Below, piece after piece: positions 54,101 to 60,000 of a stretch of DNA of 60,000 nt (position 1 is the first letter of the stretch; each line of letters begins with the position of its first letter). This stretch comes from Membranipora membranacea (taxonomy: Eukaryota > Bryozoa > Gymnolaemata > Cheilostomatida > Membraniporidae), in contig OU612072.1 of NCBI GenBank assembly GCA_914767715.1, positions 12,092,001 to 12,152,000 on the forward strand, written 5' to 3'. Made by a program: the position numbers and the translations under genes. The notes under the pieces are model-generated. The model was not told the DNA's origin, did not search any database, and saw only the letters and a list, made by a program, of their open reading frames with translations.

Positions 54101-57100
54101 ACTAAGTCAATCTAAAGTGAGTACATTCTAAAGGGATAACAGTTAAGATTTGTTTGTTTTGCTCAACTCATACATCCATCCATCATACAAAAGTTAGAAG
54201 TTGAGTATGAATAAATTCTATAATTTGAGGGATGATTAGAATGTTTCCTGTTTCAATTATTGGAGCAATACTACTAGTCGGGGAATTCATCCATTTTTAC
54301 AACCAATTCGAAGTTGCCCGCTCATGTATTATTATTGTTAGATTCCTAAACACTTGTTACCATTAAAAATCATGAATGTTAAATTATCAAGGCCGTCTAA
54401 ATCAGGGAGTATTGAGCCATTCTCCCTGGTTTAGCAATGTAAGAGAACTTTGGCATGATACGTAATTCAGCACACACCACCAATACTTTGACCTAGAAAA
54501 TAACAAATGTTTTGATTAAAGAACAGAATTTTTTACTAGCCTTCTTCAAACAGTGTCTCGCTGTGAATTTGACAACAAAATGACCACGATTCAAGTGTGT
54601 TCAGTGAAGTTTGTCAGCAAGATCAGAGTTTTCCCTGTCTAGTTTTATGTGGTGTTGCCTTATATATATTCCATTTTTATTCTGGAGAAGAGTGAGTCCC
54701 TGGGGCATATTATTATTACCTATTGTAACAATCTCTCACATTGTGTTGTAGATTTTATAAGTCACAGTTTCTCCGTGGATCAGGTGCGATTTATCTCCCA
54801 GCATTTGCTCCGTGATTACAGAAATAAGAAACTACTGGATATCGGCTCCAGAACAGGTGCTCTCCTCTATGGGGTAAGTGACAGGTGCTCTCCATTACTG
54901 GGTAGGTATAATGTAATCTACGGTCTTTCAGTTAGAATGAGCCAAATCATAGCATTCACTAGGTTCAAAACCCACCTCTTTGGTCATGGTATTATGTTAA
55001 TTCATTTCCGAATCGTTCACTCTAATGATATTTAATGTAGTCAATCAGTGAACAATTTGGGAATGAGACAACTGGCAGGCGCTGCTAGCCCAGAAAGGAG
55101 TGATCAGATGGTGGTTTCGAGATTTTTATTGAAGTGGGTCTTCAACTCCCGAACCCCCCCAATGTTAACTTTCAGCCACAGTCGCTAAGAAACGCTTCAA
55201 GTCTATAGCATGATACAATTTAGTTGTTTTACTACTCCAATCCAATAAACAGCTCCAGTTGGATAGTAGTGTTACTCCCTGGTCATAGTTTATCTACTAT
55301 GATTTATACAAGGTATTGGGGAGTTGTTATCTCCTTGAACTCTTTGTTCAGAGAGAAAACAACTCTTCTTCCAATAAGTCGTGTCCTTTTTCCTATATGA
55401 CAGAATGACACATAACATTGTATGTGTTTAAGTTGACTCTAAAGAGATTTGAAGGCCATCTGAGACCCATTCCATCTTCTCAATCTATAGCTTGATAGAT
55501 AGAATGGTACGAACTTGGATTTTGTGCTGCAAAATGAAAGCTGGAGGGGGAGATCTCACACACTAGAAGGATGTCATTGTTGCCATCAGTCAACTGCTAG
55601 TTTCGTTAAAGTGCTCAAACTCTGCCCGAGTGGCGGGTTGCGGCATTACATTGCCAACCACATCTGAATTTTTGGGTTGTGGTGGTTGCTATTGGAATGC
55701 TACTAGCAGCAACCTGGTAAACTTTCAACACTTAAACTACCGGTCGTTAACTGATATTTGACCACCCTGACAGCTGCACTCTGTCCTCTAAACCCTCTGG
55801 CTGAGCTCTTGGTTTTACTTGCTTTTTTCACTATGGCGCCAAATGTTTTTATATAAACTGCGAAATTTATACCATTAACAATACGGAAAAGACAGAAAAA
55901 ACTAAGTGTATTTATTTTATTTTCAGGTTGGGTTATTCAGTGGAGCCTGCGTCAGTCATAGTGTCGGAGTCGAGCTAAATAAAGAGTTTGTTGACCTGAG
56001 TGAGAGTCTTATACAGAAGTATAATCTATCCAGCCGAGTCAGCATGGTGTGTGACGATATACTCAACTGCTCCAAACATATCCAGCAAGGTTTGTTTATC
56101 AGTGTAGTCGTGTTGTAGTTAAAACCAGGGTTGCTTGTATAGTAGTGGTATTACATTATCAACCAAATCCAAATCACATTTGATGGGCCGAGGTTGGTAA
56201 TGGCATTCCAGCAAGGTTAGTTTAAGCATAGTGTAGGCGAAATAGTCAATACTACCAACATAACAATGAAATATTCAGTTACCAGAGTACACTGACAAAG
56301 CCCCCAATGTTTGGTCTGAATCCCAAACTAATAGTAGTTATCTTGAAGTTTGAGCGAACAAACTCAGCCCAGGGTTGTTTGTATAGTAGTGAGATTCATT
56401 CATTGACCACATTCCAATCACGTTTTATGGTGGTTGATGATGGCATGCCACTATAAACGACTCCTTTGTGTAGCTTGCTAGTAAAGTTAGGTAGGTTCTA
56501 AGTTTAAGTATTTACAGTCTAGTTCTTTCCATACATGCTCAAAAATGCAAAATCTTTAATTAGCTAACATTTACCTAACCTCATAGCATCATATGAACCC
56601 CAACCTTAGCTGGCTACAATTGGCACTAGCTTACCACAAAACTAGCTAAACTTAATTGTAGCTGGTAGTGTTTCTGAAGTTAGGTATAAATTCGGCGACA
56701 TGGGCCGGTCTGTGCACTTACACTAGTATTGACAGCTCAGAACGAGTTTCAATTTCAATAAAAAAGGTCAAGATCCATTCTTAGATTAGCTGTGAAAGGT
56801 CATTCATCAAGTTGACCGCACATGTTTTAGTGTAACGTAAAGGTATTACGTGGGATGCAATCTACAGTCTATAATTTTCATTCGGAATGTTTGAATTACA
56901 GTTGGCCAGGCATACAAAAAACTTAATCAAATTATATGAATCTGTAATTCAAAACCATAAGTTATTTTCTCTTTACAAACATTTATGTATAATACATTCC
57001 TAAATTTACTTGATCAGTTTTATTTTTGCTAAAAATCAGCCATAGTTTAAAATAAACAATTCAATATTTTTTTTCAATTCTCAACAATGACATCAATGCG

Positions 57101-60000
57101 TGGGTAGTGGTTGTCACAAATTAATCACAACCTAGTTATTGTAACCAAAGTCCTTATACTACCAAGGTCAAGCTGCTCAAGTCTGTGTTTCAATCTCAAG
57201 TGTCCTACTGTTAGTGTAACTCTGTCTAACCCTCTGGAATACCACTCTCTGAACCATACAGTTGGAGTAGGAGGTGGCTCAGTTGGTTAGAGCGCTGGCC
57301 CTTCAGCATGCAACTGTTGAAGGTCGTGGGTTCGAATCACTACCGGAGTGTGCTTGGCCCCGGGTGTGCTCTGGCCTGCCTAGAAACTGAGAGCAACCTG
57401 GCGTAGAAGTTGTGGCCTGTCTTTAAAGGCAACCAATATCTCGCTGCCGATGCTTAGGAATGTGGTGCATGATATGACCATCTGATTTTAATCAACCATT
57501 TTTTAATCAACTCATGCATGTACCATGGCTGTAGTCTCCTCCTCTCAAAAGTTGGCTTCGTGATTTTTCGACATCTTGTCAATACAATCAACCTGTATTA
57601 GGATGGACGTAACTAAACAAACTTCTCGCACACAATCTGACAGCATTCAAATATTGTTGTTATCAGGATGTTTGTATTGTCCAGTCTGGGTTTTAAATGT
57701 TCAAGGACAATAACTAGAACATTATTGCTTTGCGCCGGCGTCTGCTTGCCCACACATGCTTGAGCCTGGATATTCACTTCATCAAACAAAACAATACAGT
57801 CTTTTGTTCAATTGTTTTCTTACCCTACATCAAACAATGAACAATAAAATGAATGAATCAAGGAGTGTGCTATACCAAGTTATATATGGCACAACTGAAC
57901 AATGTAAATCGATGAAGCTATATATAGGGGTGTAATTTTCCATCAGTTAAGTCATAAATGTGTTTGGGTCTGTCACTTCTGCCCTTGTTAATCATCAAGT
58001 CGAGATGAAGCTCTGGAAATGTAAAATTAACAATGATATTTTGCATGTTTTTCGATTAGTGATTAGTATTCTATAATAATTGTCTTTTTCCGTATCATTG
58101 TGTAGATAACTTCCTCCCAATCTGTATGATACGCGCATATCACCATATCTCCCACCCTGCCTGATATCACTATATCCAGGGTGTTTGTCTCAAACTCCCA
58201 GCTGTAAATCATCCCAATAATAAGCTGCAATTGGAAGGTTTGAAATAAATTTTTACCTTAAACACACTCATTAGGCTGAATATGAATTATGTCGTGCATT
58301 ACCTCATGGTATGAAGCGGTGACAAAACTGTTACTTGGTATATTTGTTTGTTACCCTAGTCACGTTGGTCATGTCGCTAGACACTCAAACTTGATGCATA
58401 AAATTTTAAATGAAAGGACTCCCTGCCACAGTGGATGACTAGAGTTTAAATCATAACAAATGACTTGTATTCTGTCTATAGTGTTAAAACAAAATTATCC
58501 AGCATGCATCCCTTCATGATGAGGAGCTAAAAGGCTCCTATAATACATGTATTGCATTCAAGTATCTTTCTAAGATACTCATAATTGTGATTTTGTTATT
58601 TTAGCTGATATAGTGGTGATGCACAATGTGTTCGAGTTCTTCTCCGATAAAGATCAACAAATCAAGTGAGTCTACAGTCATTCCTAGATCAGACCCCATA
58701 GGTCAAGTTTGATCCAATTTGTCTGCATTTTTGGTCACTCCCACTCTATGGATTATACCACAACCCAAGTGGGGCATTTCCATATGCAGGCAATTTTGAA
58801 CTTGATTCTTGATCTGCAGAAGTCTGGTGGTACTTTTCGTGATAAATTTTGGATTTGACATTACTAGCTGGTCAAAATTAGTAGCTGCAATGTTTTGCCC
58901 AACGTAGCTGCGATTTCATTAGGTCTTTGATGAATTTGTGGAAATAGTTGAGAATTCTATGGTCTTGTTATTGCAAGTTAGGAATCAGAAATATTCTAAC
59001 TAAGCAAAGGTGATGTTATTAAGCTTCCAAACTCTCTACTACTTAGAAATTCAATATAGGCAACTTAGCAACATCCAAGAATTCAATGCAAGTGCCACTG
59101 TGTCATGGGAATTGTGCTGTATCATTGTTATGATATTATCCATTTTGTCTAACACCAGTAGTGAAAGGAAATTCAAAATAATACAAATGTATCAACAAAG
59201 CTCAAACTAATCAATTATCTTTTATACTCATATAGCAACAGTGAAACCATATGTTGTGATGTTACATAACTGTAGCTACGGACTTAGGCTCCCTTTGTTA
59301 TTGCACTGAGTGCGTTTTTACTTTGCCAATAATTTCTCTTTGCTCACACATAGTTGTAGTCAAGCAAACAAATTTGTGTACCATAGGTGTAACTTAGCCA
59401 GGCTGAGATATGGCCTTGAAATTCTTAATATTTATGGAACAGACAAAGTTTGTCAGTAGCTATGTCTGCGCCTTTAGGCTAAACTTGACTGTCCGGGAAA
59501 AGTTTTATTCACCATAACATCACTAAAAGTTCAGATGGTCTATTGGTTGTTGAGAGAGGTTAAACTATAGCGTCATTACTACGCCCCCCCCCCCCCTCCC
59601 GACGGCCCTCGGCTAGATATATGCCTTATATAGCCTTTCAATGCTGCGAGGTTGTAGGACTTTTAATTTCACCCGGGAACTCACTGCCAGGTTAATGTGT
59701 TGTGGGTCATAATGACAACAAAAATGGCAAACATTGCCAAGCTGCATTTCTTGTGCACCTTTTGATGCCGGCATGGTCTTGAGTCTAATACAGCTGACAG
59801 CTGAGGAACTGTTGCCTTTCTACCATCACCTCTGGGCACAAGTCCTAAAATAAAAATGGAATATATATATCGTCATTATAATGTTGCAGTTTTCTCAATA
59901 TATCTTTTGTTTTATGTCAGTTTATAGTTCTCTGTGCCTTCTGACATTTTTCTGCGGTACATTAGGACAACATTCTCCTTGATCAGAAAGTTCAGGAACA
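50976..60000 (+). CDS. Gene C: class-I SAM methyltransferase-like protein, 5' part, cut by window end
   Basis: Exons 50976-51108, 52129-52283, 53077-53227, 54752-54873, 55927-56089, 58605-58665 and probably 59966-60000 (open). Phases match throughout, giving about 273 residues so far. After an N-terminal helical region comes 'AHVDAFIYDDNDLDLAV', then 'YCGQCGSKDI'. Motif I of a Rossmann methyltransferase follows, 'KKLLDIGSRTGALLYG' (residues ~172-187), then 'HSVGVELNKEF' (acidic end of strand 2), 'VSMVCDDILNC', and 'DIVVMHNVFEFF'. These fit a SAM-binding fold. The substrate is unknown. It resembles an uncharacterised animal protein family as I remember it, so I give no symbol. An in-frame TAA lies upstream of the chosen ATG. 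Confidence 0.8.
51164..51413. repeat. MITE family R5, copy in gene C intron
   Basis: The ends GGGGGTCCTAAAACTAGAAACAG and (reverse) AGAGGAGTCTTTCAATTAAAA bound a segment containing TGAGTGATACCTGCCAGGGTCTCG and CAATCATTGATGGAACTATA. Both are shared with the 35983-36187 copy. Confidence 0.72.
52129..52283 (+). CDS. Gene C exon 2
   Basis: Acceptor TATATTGTCAG; encodes 'KWQIFQAIRIDLLYKLPPE', a likely helical stretch. Donor CCGCAG/GTATGT, phase 0. Residues 45-96. No domain recognised by itself. Confidence 0.8.
52294..52512 (-). repeat. MITE family R3, copy 4 (gene C intron)
   Basis: Contains TCATCATGTGAATCTCTGA, TATGAGTACCTAATA, GTGAATTAATTCACTCTCTA and ATATCACATCATCAGTGTG, in reverse orientation to copy 1. 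It begins 11 bp after gene C exon 2. Confidence 0.78.
52757..52840. repeat. CTATATAC 8-bp tandem repeat
   Basis: About ten units of CTATATAC, the last ones changed to CTATATAT, in the intron between gene C exons 2 and 3. Confidence 0.92.
53077..53227 (+). CDS. Gene C exon 3
   Basis: Acceptor TATTTTTAG; encodes 'FDKVAHVDAFIYDDNDLD' and 'LSRSYCGQCGSKDIRDL'. The CxxC could bind a metal, but no partner pair is visible. Donor CTTG/GTAAGT. Residues 97-146. Confidence 0.82.
53265..53695. repeat. Two R3 MITE copies, inverted to each other
   Basis: 53265-53475 is a reverse copy (CACTGACATCGAGACGACTC ... ATCATGTCATCATTGTG). About 53500-53695 is a forward copy (GATCACTTGATAAACTATTG ... CACTAAATTGACTCTAT). 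They form a large imperfect palindrome in gene C intron 3. Confidence 0.78.
53696..53945. repeat. Inverted repeat with GGTTGCA(A)CCTC arms
   Basis: ACACTTAGAGGTTGCAGCCTC at about 53702 is matched in reverse by GAGGTTGCAACCTCCCAAGTGTG near 53915-53937. Internal blocks CATATAATCCTCAGCTGATC and CAGCTGATCCTCAGAGGTTTGATCA are repeated. It looks like another small foldback element abutting R3. Confidence 0.65.
54752..54873 (+). CDS. Gene C exon 4: SAM-binding motif I
   Basis: 'FISHSFSVDQVRFISQHLL' leads into 'KKLLDIGSRTGALLYG', the Gly-rich loop of class-I methyltransferases. Phase 0 exit, donor GGG/GTAAGT. Confidence 0.88.
55604..55737. repeat. R2 foldback MITE, copy in gene C intron
   Basis: The arms GTTAAAGTGCTCAAACTCTG...GCCAACCAC and GTGGTTGCTATTGGAATGCT...CAACACTTAAAC are inverted matches with the R2 consensus. 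Confidence 0.75.
55927..56089 (+). CDS. Gene C exon 5: strands 2-3 of methyltransferase fold
   Basis: 'SVGVELNKEFVDLSESLIQK' (Glu at the end of strand 2, expected to contact the SAM ribose) and 'VSMVCDDILN' (Asp-Asp near the adenine). Acceptor TTATTTTCAG, donor CAAG/GTTTGT, phase 1. Confidence 0.88.
56126..56465. repeat. Two R2-like foldback copies in tandem
   Basis: 56126-56230 and 56364-56465 both start CCAGGGTTG(C/T)TTGTATAGTAGTG and hold a central ATCAACC/GGTTG or TTGACCAC/GTGGTTGATGATGGCATGCCA palindrome. They lie in the intron after gene C exon 5. Confidence 0.7.
57268..57470 (+). mobile_element. tRNA-derived SINE
   Basis: The head resembles a tRNA with Pol III promoter boxes: A box GTGGCTCAGTTGGTTAGAGC and B box GGTTCGAATCA. 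It also has an irregular anticodon arm (CTTCAGCATGCAACTGTTGAAGG) too long for a working tRNA. A unique body (GTGTGCTCTGGCCTGCC ... GAGCAACCTGGCGTAGAAG) follows, as in SINEs. No clear poly(A) tail or target duplication was found. Confidence 0.78.
57471..58604. other. Gene C intron 5, remainder
   Basis: A+T-rich. No exon, RNA gene or clear repeat seen beyond the SINE. Confidence 0.4.
58605..58665 (+). CDS. Gene C exon 6: strand 4
   Basis: Short exon 'ADIVVMHNVFEFFSDKDQQI', typical of the strand-4 region in this family. Acceptor TTATTTTAG, donor ATCAA/GTGAGT, phase 2. Confidence 0.85.
58666..59965. other. Gene C intron 6
   Basis: No exon is recognised. A C-run (about 59584-59597) is present. 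Short open frames have no recognisable product. Confidence 0.4.
59966..60000 (+). CDS. Gene C exon 7 (partial, runs off the window)
   Basis: The acceptor GCGGTACATTAG/GACAAC restores phase and reads 'KTTFSLIRKFRN' to the end. Upstream acceptors near 59919-59928 give immediate stops in the required frame. Confidence 0.5.

Noticed and set aside
57268-57345. Functional tRNA
   Set aside because: The anticodon arm is too long and the acceptor ends do not pair, so a SINE head fits better.

Overview
The window is animal nuclear DNA. Its genes are cut into many short exons with GT/AG introns whose phases match from exon to exon. It carries a DCC/neogenin receptor gene, tRNA-Gly(TCC) genes, and many small foldback or MITE-like repeats in A+T-rich introns. 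A bilaterian or cnidarian-grade marine invertebrate fits; the sequence does not settle the species.

Layout: 1-5.7 kb holds a decayed Ty3/gypsy-type reverse transcriptase fragment, two identical tRNA-Gly(TCC) genes in inverted orientation, and nested MITEs. Gene A (minus strand, 16231 to 5771, 11 exons) joins an N-terminal MGxxxS myristoylation-like signal, about nine leucine-rich repeats, a Roc-COR (ROCO) module and a caspase p20-p10 domain in one phase-consistent model of 1336 codons. One in-frame TAA interrupts the LRR region, and the P-loop is degenerate. Gene B (minus strand, 49271 to 19495, 31 exons, 1537 aa modelled) is a complete DCC/neogenin netrin-receptor-type gene: signal peptide, 4 Ig, 6 FN3, one transmembrane segment and a cytoplasmic tail ending in a clear P3 motif. 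It includes a 12-nt microexon. Gene C (plus strand, 50976 to the window end) is the 5' part of a class-I SAM-methyltransferase-like gene, divergent from gene B.

Repeats account for much of the rest. They include a MULE-like 120-140 bp hairpin element with 9-bp target duplications (two copies), at least four other MITE or foldback families with several copies each, a tRNA-derived SINE, a poly(A)-tailed retroposon nested in a MITE, tandem duplications, and simple-sequence blocks.

The most unusual item is gene A. A ROCO protein fused directly to a caspase would place a Roc-COR switch or dimerisation module and an apoptotic-type protease on one chain. I know of no described protein with this architecture. 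The linkage rests on phase-matched splice sites and domain order and needs a transcript to prove it. All exon borders, domain calls and repeat alignments were made by eye.
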